This document shows positions 35,406 through 47,368 of a DNA stretch of 64,000 bases, piece after piece; position 1 is the first letter of the stretch; each line of letters starts with the position of its first letter. The position numbers and the translations under genes were made by a program. Source of the stretch: Azomonas macrocytogenes (GTDB lineage Bacteria; Pseudomonadota; Gammaproteobacteria; Pseudomonadales; Pseudomonadaceae); contig NZ_JACHXI010000013.1 in the NCBI RefSeq assembly GCF_014191985.1, forward strand, positions 1 to 64,000, written 5' to 3'. A model generated the notes under the pieces. That model was given only the letters and a program-made list of their open reading frames with translations. It did no database searches and was not told where the DNA came from.

Positions 35406-37085
35406 ATGAGTCTGAAAGCCAAGGTGTTGCTTCTTGCTGTACTGCCCGTCGTGCTGTTCACGATGATTATCGGTGGCGTGTCTTATGTGACCTTGAGCCG
35501 GCAGGCGGTGAACGATATCGAAAACGCGCGTGCCCAGTTGCTGGAGCAAAGCAGGATGGCCTTACGCCAGCAGGTCGAGCTTGCCGTCACGATCATCAAG
35601 CCTCTCTACGATACGGCCCCTGCCGGCGATGCAACGGCACGCGCCGAGGCGATCCGCCTGCTGTCGGCAGCGTCTTTCGGCAAGGATGGTTACCTGTTCG
35701 GCTACGATTCGAATGTGGTTCGCCTGTTCAAGGGTACCGATCCGAGCGGGATAGGCCAGAGTTTCAGTGACAACAAGGACCCCAAGGGAATCTATCTCAA
35801 TCGGGAACTGGTACGCGCGGGTAAGGATGGCAGCCACTTCGTGGAGTACAGCTCTTCCCTGCCGGGCAACCAGGATGGCTTGGTGCCCAAGCTGAGCTAC
35901 ACCGAATACCTCGCCAAGTGGGACATGATTGTCGGCTCGGCCGTGAACCTGGATGGTATCGACGCGCGGGTGGCTGTCATCGAAGCCGAGATTCGCGCAG
36001 GTACCTGGCAGCAACTGGTCATGATCCTGGGAATATCAGTAGTCGTTTCAATCCCCATCGCCCTGATAGGCCTGGTCTTTGCCGGGCGCATCCTGCAACC
36101 GTTGCTGCAGATGCGCCTCAATCTGGATGATATCGCCCAAGGCGAAGGCGACCTGACCCGGCGTCTGCCGGTCACCAGTCAGGATGAGCTGGGCCAGTTG
36201 GCGCAATCCTTCAACCGTTTCGTCGATAAAATCCAGGGCACCATTGTCGACGTGGTGGATATCACTCACCAACTGACCAGCCTGCTCGACGAGGTCGCGA
36301 CCCAGGCGCAGCAGACCGAACGCTCCATGCAGCAGCAGCGTCAAGAGACGGATCAGGTAGCCACGGCCATCAATGAAATGTCGGCGGCCGCCCAGGAAGT
36401 CGCGAAAAGCGCCCAGCAGGCTGCCGAAGCTGCCCGGCAGACCGACGAGCAAGGCAGTCTGGCCAAGCAGGTCGTGGATGGCAGCATTTCCCAGATTCAT
36501 TCGCTGGTAAAGGAAATGCAGCAAAGCAGCGGATCGCTGGATAGCCTGCAACGCGATGTGCACTCCATCGTCAGCGTGCTGGGTGTGATCCGCTCCATTG
36601 CCGAGCAGACCAACTTGCTGGCACTCAACGCCGCCATCGAGGCGGCCCGTGCCGGCGAGGCTGGGCGCGGATTCGCCGTGGTGGCCGACGAGGTGCGGGC
36701 GCTGGCCAGCCGTACCCAGCAGAGCACCCAGGAAATCCAGGGGATGATCGACCGGCTGCAGCAAGGCACCTCATCGGCAGTCGAATCCATGCGGCGCTCT
36801 GGAACGACCGGCGAAAGCACGACCGAGCACGCCAATCAGGCTGGCGTTTCGCTGCTGGAGATCAGCCGGCTGATTTCCACCATCAACGCCATGAATGCGC
36901 AGATCGCCAGTGCTGCCGAAGAACAGACGGCGGTTGCCGAGGAAATCAACCGCAGCGTGCACGCCATCGCCGATGCGGTCGAGGATATGGCGCAAGGCGC
37001 CGAGAGGAGTGCATCGACCAGCACCGGACTGGTTCTGCTGGGCGATCGCCTGAAGGGCCTGGTGGGGCAGTTCCGCGTTGCCTGA
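35406..37085 (+). CDS. Methyl-accepting chemotaxis protein with a single Cache sensor
   Basis: 559 residues. TM1 is about 7-29. The periplasmic domain (about 30-195) has single-Cache features, including [13 protein letters not shown] and [15 protein letters not shown]2 is about 200-222, then HAMP ([19 protein letters not shown]). The cytoplasmic coiled coil carries the hairpin tip [20 protein letters not shown]. It signals to CheA/CheW. Such Cache receptors often bind small organic acids, but the ligand here is unknown. The 127 bp before it hold the promoter. Confidence 0.92.
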   Translation: MSLKAKVLLLAVLPVVLFTMIIGGVSYVTLSRQAVNDIENARAQLLEQSRMALRQQVELAVTIIKPLYDTAPAGDATARAEAIRLLSAASFGKDGYLFGYDSNVVRLFKGTDPSGIGQSFSDNKDPKGIYLNRELVRAGKDGSHFVEYSSSLPGNQDGLVPKLSYTEYLAKWDMIVGSAVNLDGIDARVAVIEAEIRAGTWQQLVMILGISVVVSIPIALIGLVFAGRILQPLLQMRLNLDDIAQGEGDLTRRLPVTSQDELGQLAQSFNRFVDKIQGTIVDVVDITHQLTSLLDEVATQAQQTERSMQQQRQETDQVATAINEMSAAAQEVAKSAQQAAEAARQTDEQGSLAKQVVDGSISQIHSLVKEMQQSSGSLDSLQRDVHSIVSVLGVIRSIAEQTNLLALNAAIEAARAGEAGRGFAVVADEVRALASRTQQSTQEIQGMIDRLQQGTSSAVESMRRSGTTGESTTEHANQAGVSLLEISRLISTINAMNAQIASAAEEQTAVAEEINRSVHAIADAVEDMAQGAERSASTSTGLVLLGDRLKGLVGQFRVA

Positions 37086-37114
37086 TCAGCTCGCTTCGAG
37101 AAGAGACGGAAAGG

Positions 37115-37573
37115 TCAGCGCTTGCGGTCCACCTTGGACTTGCTGGCCAAACGCTCCAGGGCTGCGCGCAGCTTGGGGTCGGCAATACCCTGAGCGGTTG
37201 CCTTGAGGCTGTTGGCCGCGGTGGACGACAATTCCGGTGGTTTGGGCAAGGGCTTGTCTGTGGCAGATGGTCTTACCTTGAAGACAATTCTGCTCAGCCC
37301 CGCGAACTCCGGCGTCGCTTGCAGATTACGCCGCAGACGCCGTTCCAGATAGCGCAGGCGGGTAGCCCAGCCGCCATCGCTGACGATCAACAACAGGCAG
37401 CTGTTCCGCCAGGAAGCGACCTGGCAATGCGCCCGCGCGGCTGGCTGCAACTGCTGTTCCAACACGTGCTGCAGATGTGCCAGGCGTCGGGCCTCGCTGA
37501 ACAGAGCCTGCAACGGCCTGGCTTCGCGCAGTAAGGCGGCGGGTGTGCGGGCTGGCAAGGGGCGGAGTGACAT
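37115..37573 (-). CDS. dciA: DciA (DUF721), helicase-loading protein
   Basis: 152 residues from ATG 37573. The N-terminal DUF721 domain contains LQHVLEQQLQPAARAHCQVASWRNSCLLLIVSDGGWA in part, and the C-terminal tail is basic. DciA helps load the replicative helicase DnaB in bacteria without DnaC. It lies beside secA, as in Pseudomonas, divergent from it with a 250-bp gap that must contain both promoters. Confidence 0.85.
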   Translation of the reverse strand: MSLRPLPARTPAALLREARPLQALFSEARRLAHLQHVLEQQLQPAARAHCQVASWRNSCLLLIVSDGGWATRLRYLERRLRRNLQATPEFAGLSRIVFKVRPSATDKPLPKPPELSSTAANSLKATAQGIADPKLRAALERLASKSKVDRKR

Positions 37574-37823
37574 GACGGATGCCTCGATTCGAGTGGGTGA
37601 TGATAGCAAGCCGACACACCTGGCGCCGAACGGGTGCTTTCATAGGATAGCGTTGTGTTCACCGAACCAAAGATGCATTGACATGAGGTATTTCTCGTCG
37701 CCTAGGGTGACATGCCCGGCTTTTATCCTGATCGTTTCTGAGTAGAATGCCTCCTTTGCGTGCAGCCCCGGTGATTCCGGAATCGTGCTGCCCTCCATCC
37801 CCAGAATGGAAACCCTTGCCGAT

Positions 37824-40598
<2,775 letters not shown>

Positions 40599-40732
40599 CT
40601 CCTTTGCCAAGCGCCTCGACCGGATCGCCCGGTCTGAGGATTCGGAGCAAGCGCGAGCCCTGAGCGTAATCAGGGCTTCATTTGAACGTACGAATCTGTT
40701 CCAGCGTTTTTCCTTCTTCAGGAGCATCTTCA

Positions 40733-41950
40733 ATGGCTGTCGGTCTTGGTCCTCTACCTCGGTTGTATCCGGTCCCTGGTTTCGAACTGGGTATCGCTTC
40801 GGCAGGCATCAAGCGCCCTGGGCGCAAGGATGTGGTCGTGATGCGCTGTGCCGAAGGCTCGAGAGTTGCCGGTGTGTTCACCCTGAACGCGTTCTGTGCA
40901 GCCCCGGTAATTCTGGCCCGGCAGCGGGTCGCCGGAGCCGTGCGTTACCTGCTGACCAATACCGGCAACGCCAATGCCGGTACCGGTGAGCCCGGCCTGG
41001 CGTCGGCCCGAAAAACCTGTGCGCGTCTGGCGGAGCTGGCGAATGTCGAGGAAGGTGCAGTGCTACCGTTTTCCACCGGCGTGATCGGTGAGCCTCTGCC
41101 GGTCGAAAAGATCGAGGCCGCATTACCGGCCGCGCTGGCCGATCTCAACGCGGATAATTGGGCGGCCGCTGCCAGCGGCATCATGACCACCGATACCCTG
41201 CCCAAAGGTGCCAGCCGCCAGTTTCAGCACGCTGGCGTGACGGTTACCGTCACTGGTATCAGCAAGGGTGCCGGCATGATCAAGCCGAACATGGCGACGA
41301 TGCTCGGTTATATCGCTACCGATGCCAAGGTCAGCGCCCTGGTGCTGCAGGATCTGTTGCGTGAGGCGGCGAACAGGTCGTTCAACCGTATTACCATCGA
41401 TGGCGATACTTCGACCAACGATTGCTGCATGCTGGTGGCGACCGGCCAGGCTGCGTTACCCGAGATCGACCAGGCGGGTGGTGAACTGTTTGCCGCGCTG
41501 CAACAGGCGGTGCTGGAGGTTTCGATGGAGCTGGCCCAGGCCATCGTCCGTGACGGGGAAGGCGCCACCAAATTCGTTACGGTTCGGGTCAACGGCGGTG
41601 CGACCTATCAGGAATGCCTGGATGTCGGCTACGCAGTCGCCCATTCACCACTGATCAAGACTGCCTTGTTCGCTTCCGATCCGAACTGGGGGCGTATTCT
41701 TGCGGCAGTCGGCCGAGCGGGTGTACCGCAACTGGATGTCGGCAAGATTGATGTCTTTCTCGGCGCGGTCTGTATCGTCAGCCAGGGTGGTCGCGCAGCC
41801 AGCTACACCGAAGAGCAGGGCGCTGCGGTGATGGCGCAGGCGGAAATCGACATCCGTATCGAACTGGGGCGTGGCAACTGTAGCGAGATCATCTGGACTA
41901 CGGATCTGTCGCATGAATATGTGAAGATCAATGCGGAATACCGGACTTGA
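40733..41950 (+). CDS. argJ: Bifunctional glutamate N-acetyltransferase/amino-acid acetyltransferase
   Basis: 405 residues from ATG 40733, which has GGAG with an 8-base spacer. ArgJ cleaves itself before the catalytic Thr in KPNMATML (Thr189) into alpha and beta chains; the surrounding [14 protein letters not shown] is intact. It transfers acetyl from N-acetylornithine to glutamate in the cyclic arginine pathway. secA-argJ-Nudix is the normal pseudomonad order. Confidence 0.95.
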   Translation: MAVGLGPLPRLYPVPGFELGIASAGIKRPGRKDVVVMRCAEGSRVAGVFTLNAFCAAPVILARQRVAGAVRYLLTNTGNANAGTGEPGLASARKTCARLAELANVEEGAVLPFSTGVIGEPLPVEKIEAALPAALADLNADNWAAAASGIMTTDTLPKGASRQFQHAGVTVTVTGISKGAGMIKPNMATMLGYIATDAKVSALVLQDLLREAANRSFNRITIDGDTSTNDCCMLVATGQAALPEIDQAGGELFAALQQAVLEVSMELAQAIVRDGEGATKFVTVRVNGGATYQECLDVGYAVAHSPLIKTALFASDPNWGRILAAVGRAGVPQLDVGKIDVFLGAVCIVSQGGRAASYTEEQGAAVMAQAEIDIRIELGRGNCSEIIWTTDLSHEYVKINAEYRT

Positions 41951-41999
41951 TGGCAGGCGAAAGCCTGAGCGGGCAGGTTTCAAGCGTTTGGAGAGGTCG

Positions 42000-42944
42000 A
42001 TGAGTGAGTCCATCCATGTTGCCGCTGCCGTGATTCGTGCTACAGATGGCCGGGTACTGATCGCCAGACGGCCCGACGACAAGCCCCATGGCGGTTTATG
42101 GGAGTTTCCAGGCGGCAAGGTGGAAACGGGTGAAACGGTCGAGGCCGCTCTGGCACGCGAGCTGGATGAGGAGCTGGGGATTGCCGTGACGGTGGCGCGT
42201 CCGCTGATTCGGGTCACGCACGATTATTCCGGCAAGCGTGTACTGCTGGATGTATGGGAAGTGACTGGTTTTTCCGGCGCGCCTCGCGGTGCTGAAGGGC
42301 AATCCATTGTTTGGGTTGCGCCGCGTGCATTGACGGATTACGAATTCCCTGCCGCCAACCAACCGGTCGTTGCGGCGGCCCGCTTGCCGGATCGCTATCT
42401 GGTCACGCCGCAGGATTTGACTGCACAGCAGTTGCTGCAGGGAGTGCGAGCTGCCCTGGACAGCGGTATCCGCCTGATCCAACTGCGGGCACCGGACATG
42501 TTCAGTGCTGACTACCGGGATATGGCCGTCGATGCCATTGGCCTTTGTGCAGGACGTGCGCAGTTGATGCTCAAGGGCCCGTTCGAATGGTTGGGCGATT
42601 TTCCTGCAGCGGGCTGGCATCTCACTTCCACGCAGTTGCGCGAGCATGCTTGCAGGGGGCGTCCTTTCCCGGTTGGGCGCTGGCTGGCCGCTTCCTGCCA
42701 CGATGCCGAAGAGCTGGCTCTGGCCACAGAAATGGAGGTGGATTTCGTCACTCTTTCGCCAATCCAGCCAACCCGGACTCACCCTGAGGCCGTTCCGCTC
42801 GGCTGGGCAGGAGCGGCAGCGCTGCTAGACAATTTCAACCGGCCGGCCTATCTGCTCGGCGGCATGACACCGGCTGACCTGCCCCAGGCCATGCAAGCCG
42901 GCGCCCAGGGGATTGCTTCCATTCGTGGTTTGTGGCGCGTTTGA
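42000..42944 (+). CDS. mutT: Nudix hydrolase fused to a thiamine-phosphate-synthase-like domain
   Basis: 314 residues from ATG 42000. The Nudix box is complete: Gly39, Glu45, Arg53, Glu54, Glu57, Glu58, Gly60. The N-terminal half resembles MutT, which removes 8-oxo-dGTP. From about residue 130 a ThiE-like barrel follows ([37 protein letters not shown]). The fusion occurs in many gamma-proteobacteria beside argJ. Whether the ThiE half makes thiamine phosphate is doubtful and unproven. Confidence 0.88.
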   Translation: MSESIHVAAAVIRATDGRVLIARRPDDKPHGGLWEFPGGKVETGETVEAALARELDEELGIAVTVARPLIRVTHDYSGKRVLLDVWEVTGFSGAPRGAEGQSIVWVAPRALTDYEFPAANQPVVAAARLPDRYLVTPQDLTAQQLLQGVRAALDSGIRLIQLRAPDMFSADYRDMAVDAIGLCAGRAQLMLKGPFEWLGDFPAAGWHLTSTQLREHACRGRPFPVGRWLAASCHDAEELALATEMEVDFVTLSPIQPTRTHPEAVPLGWAGAAALLDNFNRPAYLLGGMTPADLPQAMQAGAQGIASIRGLWRV

Positions 42945-42960
42945 ACCTCGAAGCGAGGTT
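42944..42960 (+). terminator. Short perfect hairpin after the Nudix gene
   Basis: AACCTCG (42944-42950), loop AAG, CGAGGTT (42954-42960). It starts at the stop codon of the Nudix-ThiE gene. No clear U-run follows, so it may be only a weak terminator. Confidence 0.5.
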
Positions 42961-43018
42961 CCGGTCTTTGCCAAAGTTATGCCACCCTTTACCTCTACAC
43001 TCTGACCCTGGTTATTAT

Positions 43019-43034
43019 TGAATGAGTCAATTCA
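43019..43034. promoter_or_regulatory. Palindrome upstream of ahpC
   Basis: TGAAT-GAGTCA-ATTCA is a perfect 5-bp inverted repeat in an AT-rich promoter region, about 25 bp before a TATATAA (-10-like, near 43058-43064). It could be an operator for a stress regulator. I could not fit the full OxyR four-element pattern. Confidence 0.4.
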
Positions 43035-43127
43035 TGTGATTTTTTCAATCAATTAACTATATAAGGGTGGTTGGAGTAAGGTAATCCCCAGTAAAGTTTG
43101 AACCCCCCAGTAACAGGAGAGAATTCA

Positions 43128-43691
43128 ATGTCTCTGATCAACACCGAAGTCAAACCATTCAAATCCACCGCTTTCCACAATGGCAAATTCGTAGAAGTGA
43201 CCGAAGCCGATCTGAAAGGCAAATGGTCCATCTTCTTCTTCTATCCGGCCGACTTCACCTTCGTCTGCCCCACCGAGCTGGGTGATCTGGCCGATAACTA
43301 CGAGGCCTTCAAAAGCATCGGCGTGGAAATCTACGGTGTTTCCACCGATACCCACTTCACTCACAAAGCCTGGCACGACACTTCCGAGACTATCGGCAAG
43401 ATCCAGTTCCCGCTGATCGGCGACCCGACCGCAGTCATTAGCCGCAACTTCGAAGTCCTGATCGAGTCAGCCGGCCTGGCCGACCGCGGTACCTTCGTGA
43501 TCGATCCGGAAGGCAGGATCCAGATCATCGAAGTCAACGCTGGCGGTGTCGGTCGCGATGCCCTCGAACTGCTGCGCAAGGTCAAGGCCGCCCAGTACGT
43601 CGCTGCCCATCCGGGCGAAGTCTGCCCGGCCAAGTGGAAAGAAGGCGAAGCCACTCTGGCGCCTTCCCTGGATCTGGTTGGCAAGATCTAA
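43128..43691 (+). CDS. ahpC: Alkyl hydroperoxide reductase, peroxiredoxin AhpC
   Basis: 187 residues from ATG 43128 (AGGAGAG before it). The peroxidatic Cys47 is in FTFVCPTE and the resolving Cys166 is in GEVCPAKW, so this is a typical 2-Cys peroxiredoxin of the AhpC/Prx1 type. It reduces peroxides and is recycled by AhpF, which is not in the window. Strong, AT-rich promoter region upstream and a good terminator downstream fit a highly expressed single-gene unit. Confidence 0.95.
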   Translation: MSLINTEVKPFKSTAFHNGKFVEVTEADLKGKWSIFFFYPADFTFVCPTELGDLADNYEAFKSIGVEIYGVSTDTHFTHKAWHDTSETIGKIQFPLIGDPTAVISRNFEVLIESAGLADRGTFVIDPEGRIQIIEVNAGGVGRDALELLRKVKAAQYVAAHPGEVCPAKWKEGEATLAPSLDLVGKI

Positions 43692-43732
43692 GTTCAAGAT
43701 TCCCGCGCAGGCCTTTCCAGGCCCCGCGCAGT

Positions 43733-43768
43733 AAACGCCCGGTGGCCCAAGCCCGGGCGTTTTGCTTT
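43733..43768 (+). terminator. Intrinsic terminator of ahpC
   Basis: AAACGCCCGG (43733-43742) pairs perfectly with CCGGGCGTTT (43753-43762), followed by a T-rich run. It lies 42 bases after the ahpC stop. Confidence 0.88.
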
Positions 43769-43861
43769 TCAGGCTGATACAAAGCCGATCGACTCGGGTT
43801 GGCAGGGATAGTTGACGAGCCAGGGATGTCCTAATTCCGATACTTCTTGGGAGTCGGATTG

Positions 43862-44986
43862 ATGACGATAGCGAACTCAGCGATTGCACGCGGTGTGGTA
43901 GTGACCTATCCCAACCGAAAAAACGAACCCGAACACGAGAAAATCGTTCACCAGCAACTTGCCCGGCGCCTGGCTGTACTGACAGGGCGGGAGTTCGCTG
44001 GAGAATATGACCCAGCGGTGCATGATCGCGAGCATTGCTACTTCGTTCCCTCCGGCTCGATAGTCGGAGCCGAGCGGAGCCGTGATCTGGGCATAACCGG
44101 AGAGCAGGATCTGTTTGGCGGCGTCGTGCCGTATTCCTTTGTAGCTACCAAGGCCATAACCCATCCGTTGATTCGTGAGCACAGCCGTGCGCCAAAAGGC
44201 TGGTCACAGGCATTCTGTGAACAGGTTCGCGACGCCGTACTGCCAGGCTATACCGCCTTTTCTCTGGAGGACGCCCGGGAGGCCGGACTGCATCTGTTGC
44301 AGCAAGGGCCACTGCGCCTGAAGCCGGTGCTGGCCACGGCGGGCCGGGGCCAGGTCCGTATCGACGACCCTGTGGTCCTGGATCAGATGCTGGCCCAGGT
44401 GAATGGCGGGGAAATGAATGAGTGCGGTTTGGTATTGGAAGCGAACCTGGAGGATGTGACCACCATCAGCGTCGGCCAGGTTCGACTCGGGGGACGCATT
44501 ATCAGTTATCACGGTACCCAGCGCTTGACCGTGGACAATCGCGGCGAGCAAGTCTATGGCGGCTCCGATCTGGTTGTTGTCGATGGCGATTTCGATACGC
44601 TACAGGCCCTGGATATGCCTGATGATATTCATCTGGCCATAGAGCAGGCGGCCGTCTACGACCAGGCAGCTTCTGCTTGTTTTCCGGATTTCTACGCGTC
44701 CAGGCGTAACTATGATATTGCCAGAGGAATCGGTCCCGGTGGTCATGCATGTTCCGGGGTGTTGGAGCAGTCATGGCGGATCGGTGGAGCCAGTAGCGCA
44801 GAAATAGCCGCGCTGGACGTTTTCACGCACAACGACGCACCTGCCGTAGTGCGTGCTTCGTCACTGGAGCTCTATGGCTACGGGCGGCAACTGCCGACCA
44901 ATGCCACCGTACTGTTCAGCGGCGAAGATGCAGAGGTTGGGTATATCAGTAAAAGCGTAGTGGTGGAGGACTATGGCCGCACGTAG
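43862..44986 (+). CDS. DUF3182 family protein
   Basis: 374 residues from ATG 43862, which has GGGAG with a suitable spacer; a TTG at 43847 is upstream in frame. Soluble, no signal. Features include GVVPYSFVATKAITHPL, LRLKPVLATAGRGQ and GLVLEANLEDVTTISVG, which read like a divergent ATP-grasp fold (a guess). The 3' end overlaps the alpha/beta hydrolase gene by 14 bp. I know DUF3182 only as a family of unknown function, often paired with such hydrolases. Confidence 0.78.
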   Translation: MTIANSAIARGVVVTYPNRKNEPEHEKIVHQQLARRLAVLTGREFAGEYDPAVHDREHCYFVPSGSIVGAERSRDLGITGEQDLFGGVVPYSFVATKAITHPLIREHSRAPKGWSQAFCEQVRDAVLPGYTAFSLEDAREAGLHLLQQGPLRLKPVLATAGRGQVRIDDPVVLDQMLAQVNGGEMNECGLVLEANLEDVTTISVGQVRLGGRIISYHGTQRLTVDNRGEQVYGGSDLVVVDGDFDTLQALDMPDDIHLAIEQAAVYDQAASACFPDFYASRRNYDIARGIGPGGHACSGVLEQSWRIGGASSAEIAALDVFTHNDAPAVVRASSLELYGYGRQLPTNATVLFSGEDAEVGYISKSVVVEDYGRT

Positions 44987-45734
44987 TGAAGCTCTGGAAA
45001 TCGACGTTGAGGGCGAACAGATCGCCGGAACCTTTCTCGAGCCTTTGGCCAAGATGCCCGGTGTGCTGTTCGTGCATGGTTGGGGCGGCAGCCAGGAGTT
45101 CGATCTGACCAAGGCCAAGGATCTGGCCGGGCTCGGTTGTATCTGCCTGTCGTTCGATCTGCGTGGTCATGGCGAGACGCTCGCTCAGCAACAGACGGTG
45201 ACGCGCGAACACAATCTCAAGGATCTGCTGGCGGCTTACGACCGCTTGGTCGAGCACCCGCATACGGATCGTTCGTCGATCGGTGTGGTAGGTACCAGTT
45301 ATGGCGGGTATTTGTCGGCCATCCTTACTTCTCTGCGCCCCGTGAAGTGGCTGGCGCTGCGCGTGCCGGCGCTCTATCGGGATGAGGACTGGCATTTGCC
45401 CAAGCGCAAGCTGGATCGGGACGAGCTCAACCGTTATCGGAATTCCCGAGTGACCCCCAAGGAAAACCGAGCCCTGGCTGCCTGTGCGGCGTTTACCGGC
45501 GATGTTCTGATTGTCGAGTCCGAGCATGATGCCTTCGTGCCTCACGAAACGATCATGAACTATCGCGCGGCCCTGCAGAAAACCCATTCCCTGACCCACC
45601 GTATTATCGATGGTGCCGACCATGGCTTGAGCGAAGAGCATTCCCGTCAGGCCTGGAAGGACATTCTGGTGAGCTGGGCCGAGGAAATGGTCATCGGTGC
45701 ACGGCTTGGCGAGCGCCGGGATCGCTATCTGTGA
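44973..45734 (+). CDS. Alpha/beta-fold hydrolase
   Basis: 253 residues. VLFVHGWGGSQ is the oxyanion region, GTSYGG holds the nucleophile Ser, VESEHDAFVP the acid and DGADHGL the His, so the triad is complete. Resembles dienelactone hydrolase/esterase-type proteins. It overlaps the DUF3182 gene by 14 bp, so the two are translated together and probably act together. Substrate unknown. Confidence 0.85.
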   Translation: MAARSEALEIDVEGEQIAGTFLEPLAKMPGVLFVHGWGGSQEFDLTKAKDLAGLGCICLSFDLRGHGETLAQQQTVTREHNLKDLLAAYDRLVEHPHTDRSSIGVVGTSYGGYLSAILTSLRPVKWLALRVPALYRDEDWHLPKRKLDRDELNRYRNSRVTPKENRALAACAAFTGDVLIVESEHDAFVPHETIMNYRAALQKTHSLTHRIIDGADHGLSEEHSRQAWKDILVSWAEEMVIGARLGERRDRYL

Positions 45735-45755
45735 AGGCGATCTCTTGGCGCGTAT

Positions 45756-46778
45756 TCAGACTGGCTGATCGACTGGAACCTGTGGCCCGACGAAATTGCT
45801 CCAATGTCGGTCTACGATTTGCTGCTTGAGGACTTCGATGATATCGACCAGCAGTTCTTCCAGTGCCAGATCCGTGTTGTCCTCCTGATGCAGCCAGGCT
45901 TCGAAGAATTGATCGGCGAGGTTGCGCGCCAGCGCCTGGAACGGTGCACTCTGTAACCCACTGACCGCGCCCTGCAGCAGGCGGCCCGCGATGTCCGTCA
46001 GGGCTTCGTCGATACCATCGGCCAGGCGTTCACCCAATGGCAGGCGGCGTAGGTTGTGCAGCTTCGGCGTATCGGTCAATGCCTGGTGAATCAGGCCGCT
46101 TACATAGTTTTCAATGGCACCGCGATTATTATGATAGCCACCTTCCAGCATGCCTTGCAGGCGGCGTGCAAGATCGTCCAGCAAGCGCTGTTTGCGAGGC
46201 CTGATGACTTCATGGATCAGGCGCTGGGCCAGATCGTCGCGGGCGCCGATCTCTTGCTGCAGGCGGGTGAATACCTTGATCATGACCCGGTCGGACACCT
46301 CTTCGAGCAGTAATTGATAATAACGATTGACGAATCCATAGATGGCCCAGCGGCGCATGTCGATCAACTGGAGCCGCTGCAGACGCAACAACAGCGCGAA
46401 GACCCGGAGGATGCGCAACCAGCGGAATCCGCCGAGGGGAATGCAGCCGAGTACGTCGTACCAGTGGGCGAACGGATAGTAATACCAACGCGCATAGCGT
46501 TTTTCCTGCAAGGCTACGGCCCAGCCGAACAGGACATCGAAAACGAAGAAGGCGATGAAAACCAGATCGATCTGCACGAGGTGCGCGTGTATCCGCTGGA
46601 TATAAAACCCATGCAGTTGCGGTAGCCAGACAGCCAGCGTCTGGTCGATCGGTGCAAGCATGAACAGACTATCGAACAAAAGCAGCCCCAGGTTCAGGCA
46701 GACCAATGTAACGATGAAGGTTTCCCATAGCGCGTGCAGGCGGTCGCGTTCAGGCGTATATCGCGGGTGCTCAGCCAT
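45756..46778 (-). CDS. Membrane protein with voltage-sensor-like N-terminus
   Basis: 340 residues. About four hydrophobic segments lie in the first 140 residues (about 18-42, 67-90, 102-116, 120-136). The last one resembles an S4 helix, with Arg119, 122, 125, 132 and 135 at regular spacing in FRWLRILRVFALLLRLQRLQ. No pore loop or S5-S6 pair is seen. The long C-terminal part (about 145-340) is helical and soluble. It overlaps the adenosyltransferase gene by 8 bp. A role as an ion channel or sensor is only suggested by the pattern. Confidence 0.65.
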   Translation of the reverse strand: MAEHPRYTPERDRLHALWETFIVTLVCLNLGLLLFDSLFMLAPIDQTLAVWLPQLHGFYIQRIHAHLVQIDLVFIAFFVFDVLFGWAVALQEKRYARWYYYPFAHWYDVLGCIPLGGFRWLRILRVFALLLRLQRLQLIDMRRWAIYGFVNRYYQLLLEEVSDRVMIKVFTRLQQEIGARDDLAQRLIHEVIRPRKQRLLDDLARRLQGMLEGGYHNNRGAIENYVSGLIHQALTDTPKLHNLRRLPLGERLADGIDEALTDIAGRLLQGAVSGLQSAPFQALARNLADQFFEAWLHQEDNTDLALEELLVDIIEVLKQQIVDRHWSNFVGPQVPVDQPV

Positions 46779-47355
46779 GCCGGTTCGCTCCGCAAGCCTG
46801 CCAGAGAACTTCTGACCGTCCCTGACGTCGGGCGATCAGGCGGGCCGCAACAAACAGGGCATCGGAAAGCCGGTTCAGATACGCCAGGCAGACCGGCCGC
46901 AGCGGTTCGTCAGTATGCAGTGCCAGACAGCGACGCTCCGCCGTACGGGCCGCGCTACGGCACAGGTGCGCCTGGGCGATCAGTCGTGAGCCGCCCGGCA
47001 GGATGAAATCTTCGAGCGGCCCAAGCTCCTGGTTCCACCGATCAATGGCCTGCTCCAGACGGGTGATTTGCGTTTCATCCAGCGCCTGATAGTCCGGCAT
47101 GGCCAGCTCGCCGCCTAGATCGAACAGGCGATGCTGACAAGGGGCGAGCAGGTCACGAAGTTCACTGAGGGTTGGCCAGTTCGCCATGGCTTCGTCCAGT
47201 TCGGCAAGCAGCAGGCCGAGCTGGCAATTCAAGGTATCTACCTCGCCGATCGCCTCTATGCGTGGATGATTTTTGGCTACGCGCCGACCATCGGCCAGGC
47301 CAGTTTCACCAGTATCGCCAGTGCGGGTGTAGATCCTGGATAAGCGGTTGCCCAT
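46771..47355 (-). CDS. Cob(I)alamin adenosyltransferase, PduO type
   Basis: 194 residues from ATG 47355. The ATP-binding N-terminus RIYTRTGDTGETGLADG, then EVDTLNCQLG, and the C-terminal LNRLSDALFVAARL are the PduO-family marks. It attaches the 5'-deoxyadenosyl group to cob(I)alamin to make coenzyme B12. It lies 13 bp after the sensor kinase gene on the same strand. A longer frame to 47691 is an artefact of the kinase gene. Confidence 0.92.
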   Translation of the reverse strand: MGNRLSRIYTRTGDTGETGLADGRRVAKNHPRIEAIGEVDTLNCQLGLLLAELDEAMANWPTLSELRDLLAPCQHRLFDLGGELAMPDYQALDETQITRLEQAIDRWNQELGPLEDFILPGGSRLIAQAHLCRSAARTAERRCLALHTDEPLRPVCLAYLNRLSDALFVAARLIARRQGRSEVLWQACGANRHG

Positions 47356-47368
47356 GTGTGGCTCCGGG

